From positions 1,323,501 to 1,387,500 of the forward strand of contig NZ_CP121668.1 in NCBI RefSeq assembly GCF_029714425.1: a DNA stretch of 64,000 nt, given 5' to 3'. The stretch comes from Bradyrhizobium sp. CB2312 (GTDB lineage: Bacteria > Pseudomonadota > Alphaproteobacteria > Rhizobiales > Xanthobacteraceae). A model generated the notes under the pieces. That model did not search any database. It saw nothing but the letters and a program-made list of their open reading frames with translations, and had not been told where the DNA came from. The translations under genes were made by a program, and so were the position numbers. Below are positions 37,839 to 46,486 of this stretch, piece by piece (the stretch's first letter is position 1; every line of letters begins with the position of its first letter).

Positions 37839-38663
37839 ATGCGCCTTCGACTGACCGCCCTGTTCCTGATGCTGCTGATCCCGGCCGCTCATGCGTCGCC
37901 GGCGCCGCAGCAGGTCGACATTCCGCTGTCGTCGGGCGTGCTTCATGCGCAGCTCTACAAGCCCGAAGGCGAGGGGCCGTTCCCGACCGTGATCGCGCTG
38001 CATGGCTGCGGCGGCCTCGGCAACCATTCAGAGCCGGTGCTGCCGCGCTATCGCGACTGGGCCGAGCACCTGCTCAAGGCTGGCAATGCCGTGCTGCTGC
38101 CCGACAGCTATGGCTCGCGCGAGCTCGGCCCGCAATGCCGCGTCAAGGAGATGCACGTCAAGGCGCGGCGCGAGCGCGTCGCCGACATCGCGGCGTCGCG
38201 CGCCTGGCTGATGAAGCAGACCTGGGTGGCGCGCAGCCGCGTCAGCCTGATCGGCTGGGCCAACGGTGCCAGCGCGCTGCTCTGGGCGGTGCGGCCGCAG
38301 GGCGGCGCGCGCGACGCGAGCCCGGATTTCCGCGCCGCCATTGCGTTCTATCCCGATTGCCGGATTTCCGCTGGTCTGGGGTGGAGCACGCGGGTGCCGA
38401 CCCTGGTTTTGATCGGCGGCAATGACGATGTCTCCTCGCCGCCGGCCTGCCGCCAGATGGTGGACGGCGCGCACGGGCGCAGCGCGCTCGCGCGCATCGT
38501 GGTCTATCCCGGCGCCTATCACGATTTCGACCGCGCCAACACGCCGCTGCACGCGGCCGCTGCGAGCGGCGACGCCGCCGCACCCGAGCATGGCCATCTC
38601 GGCACGGATTCCGAGGCGCGCGCGGAGTCGCAGAAGGAGGTCGCGGAGTGGCTGGCGCGGTAA
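37839..38663 (+). CDS. Exported dienelactone-hydrolase-like protein lacking the nucleophile
   Basis: This 274-residue protein has a signal peptide (about residues 1-19, cleaved after AHAS) and an alpha/beta hydrolase fold of the dienelactone hydrolase type. VIALHGCGGLG is the oxyanion region, GGNDDVSSPPAC carries the acid, and YPGAYHDFD the His. The nucleophile elbow, normally GxSxG or GxCxG, reads GWANG with Ala in place of the catalytic residue (codon GCC at about 38260). It may be inactive as a hydrolase. The ATG at 37839 was chosen for the signal peptide. Confidence 0.82.
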   Translation: MRLRLTALFLMLLIPAAHASPAPQQVDIPLSSGVLHAQLYKPEGEGPFPTVIALHGCGGLGNHSEPVLPRYRDWAEHLLKAGNAVLLPDSYGSRELGPQCRVKEMHVKARRERVADIAASRAWLMKQTWVARSRVSLIGWANGASALLWAVRPQGGARDASPDFRAAIAFYPDCRISAGLGWSTRVPTLVLIGGNDDVSSPPACRQMVDGAHGRSALARIVVYPGAYHDFDRANTPLHAAAASGDAAAPEHGHLGTDSEARAESQKEVAEWLAR

Positions 38664-38826
38664 GCGGGGCCGCCCGAGGAACAAGGTGAGGCGGACAGCC
38701 CCGCATCGACCACCGCCCTGCACGGAGCCTGATGGCCGACCGGGAATCTACGGATCGCGCGCGGTACGAGTTTCAACAGGTGACGGCGCCATCATTCGAC
38801 CACGATGTCGATTAAACGCAATCCTC

Positions 38827-38976
38827 ATGCGCAATCGCATCACTCTCTTCGCCTCCGCCCTGATCGTCTTCACCGTCGCGGTCTTCCTGTTCGAAGCCCA
38901 CGCCGGCGCCCCCATGCGCGCGCCGGACCATTGCGGCTTCTGGACCACGATCGACGCGGGATTGTCCTGCCGCTGA
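38827..38976 (+). CDS. Small exported or anchored peptide
   Basis: The 49-residue product starts MRNRITLFASALIVFTVAVF, a typical signal or anchor sequence. A short mature part follows, with two Cys (DHCGFW and LSCR). I do not recognise the family. No strong ribosome-binding site is visible, so confidence is limited. Repeats begin 18 bases after the stop. Confidence 0.45.
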   Translation: MRNRITLFASALIVFTVAVFLFEAHAGAPMRAPDHCGFWTTIDAGLSCR

Positions 38977-38994
38977 AGCTCAGCCTGCTAGTCC

Positions 38995-39103
38995 CGTCAC
39001 CCTGAGGTGCTCGCCTCTTCGGCGAGCCTCGAAGGGCGACGGCCCGGCTGCATCTCGGCCGTACATCCTTCGAGGCTCGCTACGCGACACCTCAGGATGA
39101 GGG
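38995..39103. repeat. Dispersed palindromic repeat, CACCCTGAGGTG family
   Basis: It opens CGTCACCCTGAGGTGCTCGC and closes with TACGCGACACCTCAGGATGAGG. Inner GCCTCGAAGG and CCTTCGAGGC pair perfectly, giving a long cruciform-capable element. Confidence 0.8.
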
Positions 39104-39146
39104 TCTGACATGACGGGGCTGAATGGGCTACGCACTGCCTCCACAT

Positions 39147-39236
39147 CGTCATTGCGAGCGTAGCGAAGCAATCCAGAGTCCCTCCGCGGAACGATTCTGG
39201 ATTGCTTCGTCGCAAGGGCTCCTCGCAATGACGAGG
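39147..39236. repeat. Dispersed palindromic repeat, GTCATTGCGAGC family
   Basis: It opens CGTCATTGCGAGCGTAGCGA and closes CTCCTCGCAATGACGAGG. Inner AGCAATCCAGA and TCTGGATTGCT are complementary. A second copy lies at 54767. Confidence 0.88.
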
Positions 39237-39279
39237 ATGAGAGCGCTCGCCAAGCCACCTCGAAGCCGCCCCTCGCACC

Positions 39280-40920
39280 TCAGAACAAGCTGCCCTGATC
39301 CACCGGCTTGCCGACGCGCTTCGGCGCGGGCTTTGTGTCCTGCGCGGCCGGCTTCGGCTGCGCCGGCGCGCGCTTTGCCGTCGGGACGGTGCGATCCGCA
39401 TCCGCGGTCGCGCCGACGCGGCCGTCCGCAAACTCGATCTCGACACGTGCGCCGGGACCGATCGAGTCCGCCGCATGCACGGGATGGCCGGCCTCATCGC
39501 GCACCAGCGCAAAGCCGCGCGCGAGCACGCTGCGATAGGACAGGGCCGAGAGCAGCTTGCCGCTGTTCTCGACGCGGGTATCGAGCCGGTGCAGCAGCGT
39601 TGCCAGCGCGCGCTGCGCGCGCTCGGCGAGGCGATGCGTGCGCTCGCGCTGGCGCGCAATCGCGTTGCGCTGCGCCTGTGCATTGGACAACTTTGAAGCG
39701 CGCAGGCGCACCTCGAGCCCGGCAAAGCGGTCGCGCCGCTGCCGCAGCAGCGAGCGTGCGGACAGGCCAAGCCGCTCGCCGCATACGGTGAGGCGGTGAT
39801 CGGCCTGAGAGATCTGGCCGTGCAGCACCCGCAGCGTCAGTTTTGAACTGGCCGCGGTAAACCTGCGGAAATGCGCATGCGTGTTGGCCTTGAGACAGCG
39901 GGGCAGGGACGCGCCCGCCGAATCCAGCCGCTGCCGCGGGATCGCCAGCAGATCACCTGCCGCCGGCAGCGCACGCGCGGCGGCACGCAATTCGCTGCGA
40001 CGGCTCTCCTGGGCGCGCTGCCAATAGGCGCGGGTGCGGCGACCGAGATCGGCGACCTCGACGAACAATTCGCTGCGCACGGGGACAGCCATCTCGGCCG
40101 CCGCCGTCGGTGTCGGCGCGCGCTTGTCGGCGACGAAATCGATCAGCGTGATGTCGGTCTCGTGGCCGACCGCCGAGATCAGCGGGATCATGCTCTCGGC
40201 CGCCGCGCGCACCACGATCTCCTCGTTGAACGACCAGAGGTCCTCCAGCGAGCCGCCGCCGCGCGCCACGATCAACACGTCGGGGCGCGGGATCCTGCCA
40301 CCCTCGGGGAGCGCATTGAAGCCGCGGATCGCGGCCGCGACCTGCTCGGCCGAGCCTTCGCCCTGCACCTTGACCGGCCACACCAGCACGCGGCGGGGGA
40401 AACGGTCCTCGAGCCGATGGAGGATGTCGCGGATCACGGCGCCGGTCGGCGAGGTCACGACGCCGATCACCTCCGGCAGCCACGGCAGGAGCTGCTTGCG
40501 CGCCTCGTCGAACAGGCCTTCGGCGGCGAGCTTCTTCTTGCGCTCCTCCATCAGCGCCATCAGCGCGCCGATGCCGGCCGGCTCCAGCGCCTCGATCACG
40601 ATCTGGTATTTCGAGGAGCCCGGATAGGTCGTGAGCTTGCCTGTCGCGATGACCTCGAGCCCCTCCTGGGGCTTGAAGCGCATGCGGCCGTGCACGCCCT
40701 TCCAGATCACCGCCTCGATCTTGGCGCTCTCGTCCTTGAGCGCGAAATAGCAGTGGCCGGAGGAGTGCGCGCCGCGAAAGCCGGAGATCTCGCCGCGGAC
40801 CCGGACATGGCCGTAGGTGTCCTCCACCGTCCGCTTCAGGGACTGTGAGAGCTCGGAGACGGTGAATTCGGGCGCGTTGTGAAGTTGTTCCGCAGGCGGC
40901 ATCGGCAATCGATTCGGCAT
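39280..40920 (-). CDS. xseA: Exodeoxyribonuclease VII large subunit XseA
   Basis: This 546-residue protein is the catalytic subunit of a single-strand DNA exonuclease used in repair. The N-terminal OB fold (about residues 14-115) carries [20 protein letters not shown]. The catalytic block includes [29 protein letters not shown] and [21 protein letters not shown] long Arg/Ala-rich coiled-coil region (about 280-470) binds the small subunits, and a Lys/Pro-rich tail ends [10 protein letters not shown]. The longer frame runs to 41202, but the ATG at 40920 fits the family start. It is divergent from the hydrolase operon at 41039. Confidence 0.95.
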   Translation of the reverse strand: MPNRLPMPPAEQLHNAPEFTVSELSQSLKRTVEDTYGHVRVRGEISGFRGAHSSGHCYFALKDESAKIEAVIWKGVHGRMRFKPQEGLEVIATGKLTTYPGSSKYQIVIEALEPAGIGALMALMEERKKKLAAEGLFDEARKQLLPWLPEVIGVVTSPTGAVIRDILHRLEDRFPRRVLVWPVKVQGEGSAEQVAAAIRGFNALPEGGRIPRPDVLIVARGGGSLEDLWSFNEEIVVRAAAESMIPLISAVGHETDITLIDFVADKRAPTPTAAAEMAVPVRSELFVEVADLGRRTRAYWQRAQESRRSELRAAARALPAAGDLLAIPRQRLDSAGASLPRCLKANTHAHFRRFTAASSKLTLRVLHGQISQADHRLTVCGERLGLSARSLLRQRRDRFAGLEVRLRASKLSNAQAQRNAIARQRERTHRLAERAQRALATLLHRLDTRVENSGKLLSALSYRSVLARGFALVRDEAGHPVHAADSIGPGARVEIEFADGRVGATADADRTVPTAKRAPAQPKPAAQDTKPAPKRVGKPVDQGSLF

Positions 40921-40974
40921 TTTGGGGTCAGACCCGACGTTAAGGATTTTCGCCGCGCAGTGCCAATCCGGGGA

Positions 40975-41010
40975 TTGATCGAAAGAGTACTCTGTATTAT
41001 AGAGTTCTCT
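40975..41010 (+). promoter_or_regulatory. Promoter with two palindromic operator-like sites
   Basis: TTGATC (40975-40980) and TATAGA (40998-41003) are 17 bases apart, a plausible housekeeping promoter. Two 10-bp sites, AGAGTACTCT (40984-40993, perfect palindrome) and AGAGTTCTCT (41001-41010, one mismatch), lie 17 bases apart and cover the spacer and -10 region. A bound repressor would block RNA polymerase. The winged-helix protein encoded last in the downstream operon is the obvious candidate. Confidence 0.6.
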
Positions 41011-41038
41011 ATTGTTGATGAGTTTGAGGAGGTGAGCC

Positions 41039-42049
41039 ATGGCGATCCGGTTGCTGCGCGGCGTTTTGAACGGACTGAAATGGGTTCTCTGTGCGGTCGG
41101 CGGCGTGGCGCTGATCCTCGCCGCCATGATCGCAACGCCGCTGGAGCGGCCTCCCGAACTGCGGTCGGTCTCCGACTCCAGCAAGGGGATCGACTGGTCC
41201 ACGCTGCCTCCGCTCGAGCGCTTTCAGGCCCGCGACGGCACCTGGATCGGCTTTCGCCACTACGCGCCGAACGGTCCTGCGACCGATCGCGGCGCGATCT
41301 TCATCCACGGCTCGTCCGGCTCCAGCGGCACCGTCAATCACGCGCTGACCCATGCCATCGCGGCGCGCGGGGTGGAGACCTGGGCGCTCGACATCTGCGG
41401 CCACGGCGGCTCCGGCACGCGCGGCGATATCGGCTATGTCGGCCAGCTCGAGGACGACCTCGTCGATTTCGTCGCCCATGTCCGCAAGAGCGCGCCGGAT
41501 CTGCCGCTCACCCTGGTCGGCCACTCCGCCGGCGCCGGCTTCTCGCTGCGCGTTGCCGCCACCCCGATCATGCAGGACATGTTCGTGCGCACCGTGCTGC
41601 TCGCGCCCTATCTCGGCTACGACGCGCCGACCAACAAGCCGCATTCCGGCGGCTGGGCCAATGCCGACGTGCCGCGCGTCCTGGGTCTCGCCGCCCTGCG
41701 CAAGCTCGGTATCGACTGCTGCTCGCAGCTGACGGTGCTGGCCTTTGCGGTACGGCCGGACTTCGAGAAGATCCTCGTTTCCACCTATTCCGACCGCCTG
41801 ATGCGCAATTTCGCCACGCGCGGCTATCGCGTCGATCTACCCGCTGCGACACATCCGATCACGATCTTCGGTGGCGCGGAGGACGAGATGATGATCTCCG
41901 ACAAATATGCGGAGACCGTGCAGGCGATCAAACCGTCGGTTGACGTCAAGGTGCTCGACGGCATCAACCACATGGGCATCGTCACCAATCCGAAGGCGAT
42001 CTCGGTCATCGCCGACGACGTCGCAACGCGCGGGGCAGGGCAGTCATGA
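41039..42049 (+). CDS. Membrane-anchored alpha/beta hydrolase
   Basis: This 336-residue protein has an N-terminal hydrophobic anchor ([20 protein letters not shown]). A complete alpha/beta hydrolase (lysophospholipase-like) domain follows: [13 protein letters not shown], nucleophile elbow [11 protein letters not shown], acid in FGGAEDEMM, and His in GINHMGIV. The ATG at 41039 is preceded by TGAGGAGGTGAGCC, a very strong ribosome-binding site. The substrate is unknown. It opens a three-gene operon; its stop overlaps the next start (ATGA). Confidence 0.88.
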   Translation: MAIRLLRGVLNGLKWVLCAVGGVALILAAMIATPLERPPELRSVSDSSKGIDWSTLPPLERFQARDGTWIGFRHYAPNGPATDRGAIFIHGSSGSSGTVNHALTHAIAARGVETWALDICGHGGSGTRGDIGYVGQLEDDLVDFVAHVRKSAPDLPLTLVGHSAGAGFSLRVAATPIMQDMFVRTVLLAPYLGYDAPTNKPHSGGWANADVPRVLGLAALRKLGIDCCSQLTVLAFAVRPDFEKILVSTYSDRLMRNFATRGYRVDLPAATHPITIFGGAEDEMMISDKYAETVQAIKPSVDVKVLDGINHMGIVTNPKAISVIADDVATRGAGQS

Positions 42050-42600
42050 TCGACAGCAAGGAAGCGTCCGCAGCGCTCGCCGACATCGACGACATCGTCC
42101 AGCGCGTGAAGCAATCCCAGCTCTACGAGCTGGCAAGCCAAGCAGCGGTCTGGTGGGGCGTGCTGGTCTTCGCGGGCAATCTCGTGACCTGGCTCTGGCC
42201 GGTCTACGCGGCCTACGCCTGGGTCGTGGTGGACGTGTTGGGCGTCGGCGGCCTGGTTGCGCTCCGCCTGCTCAATCCGCCGCATCATCCCCATGGCGCA
42301 GCCTTCGACATCAGGCTGGTGCTGGTTTTCGTGCTGTTCTTCGCCTTCGGCTATCTCTGCACCAGCGTGATCGGCCATTTCGGCCCGCGTCAGCTCGGTG
42401 CGTTCTGGCCGCTCTATTTCATGCTGTTCTATACGCTGGCCGGTCTCTGGTTCGGCTACGCCTTCGTGGCGATCGGTCTTGGCATCGCCGCGCTGACGCT
42501 GATCGGTTTCTTCTACATCGGCGAGGCGTTCCCGCTGTGGATGGCCTTCGTCAATGGCGGCGGCCTGATCCTCGGCGGGCTCTGGATGCGGCGGATCTAG
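42046..42600 (+). CDS. Polytopic inner-membrane protein of unknown function
   Basis: This 184-residue protein has a short charged N-terminus (about residues 1-25, ADIDDIVQRVKQSQLYELA). About six hydrophobic helices follow, including VWWGVLVFAGNLVTWLW, VLVFVLFFAFGYLC and YFMLFYTLAGLWFGYAFVAI. I recognise no family motif. It is translationally coupled to the hydrolase upstream and followed after three bases by a winged-helix regulator gene. The operon may encode a membrane sensor or lipid-handling unit with its own regulator. Confidence 0.78.
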   Translation: MIDSKEASAALADIDDIVQRVKQSQLYELASQAAVWWGVLVFAGNLVTWLWPVYAAYAWVVVDVLGVGGLVALRLLNPPHHPHGAAFDIRLVLVFVLFFAFGYLCTSVIGHFGPRQLGAFWPLYFMLFYTLAGLWFGYAFVAIGLGIAALTLIGFFYIGEAFPLWMAFVNGGGLILGGLWMRRI

Positions 42601-42603
42601 CGG

Positions 42604-42903
42604 ATGGCCGAGCTCGACGACATCATCCATCAGCCGCTGCGATTGAAGATCATGGCGGCCTTGAACGCATTGCCTGCGACGGCCGGGCTGGAATTCGCGC
42701 GCCTCAAGAAGCTCACCGGCGCCACCGACGGCAATCTCGGCGCCCATATCGAGACCCTGGCCAAGGCCGGCTACGTCTCGGTCGACAAGGCCTTCGTCGG
42801 CAAGAAGCCGCAGACGACCGTCACCGCCACCGCGACGGGGCGCGGCGCCTTCGCGCGCCATGTCGCGACGCTGCAGGAGATCATCGCGGGGAAGCAGGTG
42901 TAG
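42604..42903 (+). CDS. Winged-helix transcriptional regulator (HTH_34-like)
   Basis: This 99-residue single-domain DNA-binding protein contains IHQPLRLKIMAALNALPA, LEFARLKKLTGATDGNLGAH as recognition helix, IETLAKAGYVSV, and a wing KKPQTTVTATATGRGAF. This is the ArsR/MarR-like HTH_34 pattern. There are no Cys pairs for metal sensing and no ligand domain. It is the last gene of the hydrolase/membrane-protein operon and may bind the twin palindromes in the operon promoter (autoregulation). Confidence 0.88.
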   Translation: MAELDDIIHQPLRLKIMAALNALPATAGLEFARLKKLTGATDGNLGAHIETLAKAGYVSVDKAFVGKKPQTTVTATATGRGAFARHVATLQEIIAGKQV

Positions 42904-43123
42904 TCTATCGGCAAGGCCGGTACTGTTGGGTGGGGGACTGCCAGCGGGCCACTCATTGTAAACCTAGCGTTTTGGGAGCGCCGGTTAGATGTCTCGTAGC
43001 AGGCTTTTGGAGGTCAGCGCGTTGGCTGGATCAATCATGCTCGTGTCCTAGAACCGGAGCGCCCGGCCGCCAGCCTGCTCAGCCAATGCTACGAATGCTT
43101 CGCGCGCGGTGATGCACGGGACT

Positions 43124-44143
43124 TCAGCGCCGCGTCGCCTCAATCACACTTTGCACAGCGAATCTCGCGGATGCCACCTTGTTGTTGTCGCGGATCGCGT
43201 CGAGGATAAACGCCTGAGCGTATCTCTCCAGTTCAGGCGACAGGACGATCCGCTGTCCTTTGTGCACGAGGTCTCCGCGGAGGTCCATCAAGGCGAGTAC
43301 CTTCTCTAACGCGGCCTTATGTAACTCTGAATCTTTCCGATATAGGCGGCTAAGATAGTTCTTTATGTTCTTTCCCGTTAGAATTTCGAGCGCCGTGACA
43401 TAAGAAACTACTTTTGAGGCGTTGTCGTTTGCCGAGAACGCTGACCCAGCGAACCAGAGCGCGGCATGGGTCCGATTATTCCGCGCATCAAATCGAGTGT
43501 CTGGATTGTCATCGGCGAACTTTATTGGTGCCCAATCGACAGGGGACGGACCAACAACGCCGAGCGCTCCGCTGAGGAACTTTTTGCGAGTAGTGCAGAA
43601 GTAGGAGGAGAACAGGCAGCGACCAAGCAAGACATTCCCGGACAGTAGCGAGATTAGCCCAAGCGCATCAAACGATCCTGTGAGAGCGGGTGCCTCACGA
43701 TCATGATCAGATTGACGAGATGCCAATATCATCAACGTCTGATCGCTTAGAATGATCTTGCGCGCAGTGACGTGGATCGCGCCAGCTTCCGCACTGTACG
43801 AAAAAGATAGCGTCTCGACCGGAATTGAGAACTCTAACTTGTCGTCGATTGTTACGAACTTAATCATGCCATCGTCGGGTAGTTCGACGGAGCGAGGGAG
43901 ATATGCTTGCACAAATTCTTGCGTAAAATCCGGGCGACCACGCCATGAGTAGGCTCTTACGTGAAATACTCCATTATCATCCTGACTAGGTTCTGATTTT
44001 GGAAAGGCGGTCAGGGTGTCAGCTAGATGAACTTCAAACGCCGAAGGCTCATCCGCGAACCACACCCAAAATCGATCTCCAACCGTTGCCCGGTTTGTTG
44101 GCTCCTTTGGATTTCTCTGGTCGATTGATCCGGTCGCGCCCAT
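43124..44143 (-). CDS. HEPN-domain protein (ApeA-like C-terminus)
   Basis: The 339-residue product has an N-terminal beta-rich region (about 1-180) with WFADEPSAFEVHLADTLTAF. A helical C-terminal domain follows: VSYVTALEILTGKNIKNYLS, then LHKAALEKVLALMDLRGDLV followed by HKG. RGDLVH fits the HEPN RNase motif RX4-6H, and the arrangement matches Apea-type HEPN domains. HEPN proteins are often RNases in toxin-antitoxin or antiphage systems. Codon use and base composition are AT-richer than in flanking genes, suggesting transfer. The start at 44143 is the best available; the open frame extends to 44332 in non-coding-looking sequence. Confidence 0.7.
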   Translation of the reverse strand: MGATGSIDQRNPKEPTNRATVGDRFWVWFADEPSAFEVHLADTLTAFPKSEPSQDDNGVFHVRAYSWRGRPDFTQEFVQAYLPRSVELPDDGMIKFVTIDDKLEFSIPVETLSFSYSAEAGAIHVTARKIILSDQTLMILASRQSDHDREAPALTGSFDALGLISLLSGNVLLGRCLFSSYFCTTRKKFLSGALGVVGPSPVDWAPIKFADDNPDTRFDARNNRTHAALWFAGSAFSANDNASKVVSYVTALEILTGKNIKNYLSRLYRKDSELHKAALEKVLALMDLRGDLVHKGQRIVLSPELERYAQAFILDAIRDNNKVASARFAVQSVIEATRR

Positions 44144-44171
44144 GATTCTGCCGTTGCTATTTTCCTTAGCG

Positions 44172-44285
44172 TCACCGCCTGCCGATGCGCTTGGCGAACG
44201 CCTCTCGCAGCGGAGCGAGACTCTTGTCCGGACGCTCCGCCAGCTTGCGTGCTCGCGCGTGCCTTCGCACGATCTGCGAGCCCAT
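44172..44285 (-). CDS. Possible 37-residue basic peptide
   Basis: The translation MGSQIVRRHARARKLAERPD followed by KSLAPLREAFAKRIGRR is strongly basic and helix-prone, and fills the gap between the SEC-C and HEPN reading frames. It could be a small antitoxin-like or coupling peptide. There is no clear ribosome-binding site, and Arg-rich frames arise by chance in this base composition, so it is only a possibility. Confidence 0.25.
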   Translation of the reverse strand: MGSQIVRRHARARKLAERPDKSLAPLREAFAKRIGRR

Positions 44286-44301
44286 TTTGCCGCACCGTCG
44301 C

Positions 44302-44916
44302 TTAAGGCCATCCACCTTTGAGCAAATGGCACTTCTTGTATTTCTTGCCGCTACCGCAAGGGCATTTTTCGTTCCGACCGATCTTTGGATTCTTGCCGGC
44401 CTGCTTGATCAATGACTCCAACGCATCAATAGATCGCGCCTGTGGCATGTTGGCGGTGGCGGCGTCCATCGCGGCATCCTTTTCCCAAGGAAATTCGATC
44501 AATCCACCAAAGCGTACAGTACCGGAGCCGGGCTCCAGGAGTAAACCCGCCCATCTCCCAGCCTTCACGCTGTACTTGCGCAACTCGCAGTGGCGTCGAA
44601 GTCTTTCATCCGCGATTCCATTCGGCAGGTTGTTGGTATGAACGGTGATGCCGCTTGCCGCTTCTGAACTCGCGACCGTGATGTCGTGGTGCTTTTTCTC
44701 CTTTGCGGCGGCAGCAACTATTGCATCGATCCCTCGGCTTAGCTTTCTGACACTCTCCTCGCCAAATTTCAGCAATTCGAGGCCGACGCCAATGGCCGCC
44801 GGCTCAGAGCGGCGCTCGATCTGATTTATAATGCGGCCAACTGCCGTCTCTTTGAGAACGGTGAGGATGCCCGGTGGCACCTTCTCACCCGGCAAGCCAT
44901 CGCGGCGAGCCGCCAT
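44302..44916 (-). pseudogene. SEC-C zinc-motif tail, probably the severed 3' part of the upstream nuclease gene
   Basis: From the first ATG (44916) this frame encodes 204 residues ending in a SEC-C zinc motif, GRNEKCPCGSGKKYKKCH. The same frame is open back to 45057 without a start codon, and its translation there looks like genuine protein (HEINALGFHLKRNLWLGEND). The upstream gene ends exactly in this overlap. The span 44302-46486 is 2185 bases, one more than a multiple of three. A single inserted base near 45018-45055 therefore explains both. The predicted intact protein would be 727 residues. A free SEC-C protein from an internal start is possible but less likely. Confidence 0.7.
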
Positions 44917-45016
44917 CGCAACGTCCAGATCGACGCTGAGATCATCTTCGAGCGCGATGAAGTCGTTCTCGCCAAGCCACAGATTGCGTTTGAGGTGAAA
45001 TCCTAGCGCGTTGATC

Positions 45017-46486
45017 TCATGCGTTCTCGCCAGCTCTTGCGCGCAACTCGAGATAGCTCAAAAACCGCAAGGGAGTTTCTAGAAATTCAGTGACGACGTC
45101 GATAAAGAATACGTCGCACACGAGCGGAGTTTGGATGACGCTCGTTGTCTTGAAGGAAAGAAACTGCCGAGCCTGAAAGCTTAGAGCGGGGTAATGATCA
45201 GATACAGCGCAGATTGGATAGACCTGCTTGAGCGACGGAAGCGCGATCTCATTTCCTTCAGAGTCAGTGAACGTCACCGAATTGCTGATTAGCTTTTCGC
45301 TGCATAGCATCGCTTGGTCACAAGCATCCTGCACAGCGCCTTTGAAATCGGCTCGAAGCTGAAGGTCGTTTCCCTTGCGTGCAGCCAAAGTAAGCTTTTT
45401 GGACTTTGACTGCAGAACGATGGCGCGATCTCCGAAGAGAACGAGCGTATCGATCTCGCTGACCTTCTTCTTGCGTGCCTTCGTTTCCCAGATGTCGACA
45501 TTTCGGAGCACTTTGGTGCTGCCGAACACTCTCTCCAGTCGATCGGCGGTAAATTTTTCTGCGAATAGACCGCGATTTGTCATCGCGGTCGCCTCATAAG
45601 GCTTGTCGGCCGCCATCCAATAAAACGGGGTTTCGTACAACGCTTCGGCGAGGCTCGCATAGAGAAAGAGAGTATAAGTCCCGTCCTTTTCCTTAAGGAT
45701 CGGAAACGCATTTACAGCATTGAACTCATGGAGCGCGGTAAAGGTTGGGTTGCCGTCATCAGGAAAACAAAATGCAGCAAGCACCGCGTCAACTGTCGCG
45801 GGATGAATACCGGCACCAGTGACGACATCGGCCGCTGTGAATCCGAATCCACCCAACATGGTCCATTGTTCGGTCGGCAACCCTTTTAAGCTCTTGAGGG
45901 TCTTCAACAGATTTTCGCTAAGAAATTCAGAGATCGCGGTGACAACCTTCTGGGCGTCTTCTGCAGAGAACCCCTTATTCTCGGCCAACCACGTGCCATC
46001 CCTGCCATACTTCAAAACGGACAAGTCGCGGTATTGCGATGAATAAGCAGACTCCGCGCCATAAAATATTGGCTCGCGCAACAACGCCGCCCCGGTAAAG
46101 GGATTGGTCGATCCCGAAGGATCAGCAAAAGCAGCGGCCAGCGCCGCCCTTGCGGGTTCGTTTAGCGCTTCGTGCAGCTCCTTCAGAAGTACTTCTGTGC
46201 GTTCAAGATACGACTGGAGTGTCTTCTCGTCAGGGAGCGTCAGGTCGCGTGGCGCTCTAAGCATCAAGCCGATGAGCGTCGAGATTTCGGTGCGGATAAG
46301 TCGGTCGAGCGAGAACAGCTTTGCGTAATCTTCACCACGAATTACGTCGCCAAAGCCGATAACGTGATCTCGGTAGCAGAAGTGCGCGATAGCGTGAATG
46401 TAACCAGGGCTTACGCACAGGGCCGCGAGATCATCGAAGATCGCTTGTTCTGGGCGAGGGAGAAGAGCTCGAGGAATTGAAACCAT
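45017..46486 (-). CDS. PD-(D/E)XK/NERD-like nuclease-domain protein, truncated by frameshift
   Basis: The 489-residue product has a long N-terminal region without recognised domain. A restriction-endonuclease-like core then lies at about 300-380: RGLFAEKFTADRLERVFG, DIWETK, SEIDTLVLFGDRAIVLQSKS. Asp346, Gln359 and Lys361 fit a D...(E/Q)xK nuclease site, as in NERD-type domains. It stops at the overlap ATGA (45020-45017), but the ATG there opens only a five-codon frame. The real continuation, with a SEC-C zinc tail, is in another frame. Base composition is AT-richer than in purD or xseA. The start is the ATG at 46486; no strong ribosome-binding site is seen. Confidence 0.68.
   Translation of the reverse strand: MVSIPRALLPRPEQAIFDDLAALCVSPGYIHAIAHFCYRDHVIGFGDVIRGEDYAKLFSLDRLIRTEISTLIGLMLRAPRDLTLPDEKTLQSYLERTEVLLKELHEALNEPARAALAAAFADPSGSTNPFTGAALLREPIFYGAESAYSSQYRDLSVLKYGRDGTWLAENKGFSAEDAQKVVTAISEFLSENLLKTLKSLKGLPTEQWTMLGGFGFTAADVVTGAGIHPATVDAVLAAFCFPDDGNPTFTALHEFNAVNAFPILKEKDGTYTLFLYASLAEALYETPFYWMAADKPYEATAMTNRGLFAEKFTADRLERVFGSTKVLRNVDIWETKARKKKVSEIDTLVLFGDRAIVLQSKSKKLTLAARKGNDLQLRADFKGAVQDACDQAMLCSEKLISNSVTFTDSEGNEIALPSLKQVYPICAVSDHYPALSFQARQFLSFKTTSVIQTPLVCDVFFIDVVTEFLETPLRFLSYLELRARAGENA

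Noticed and set aside
44144..44332. N-terminal extension of the HEPN protein to 44332
   Set aside because: Ser/Arg-rich, unlike the rest of the protein, and it overlaps the end of the SEC-C frame.
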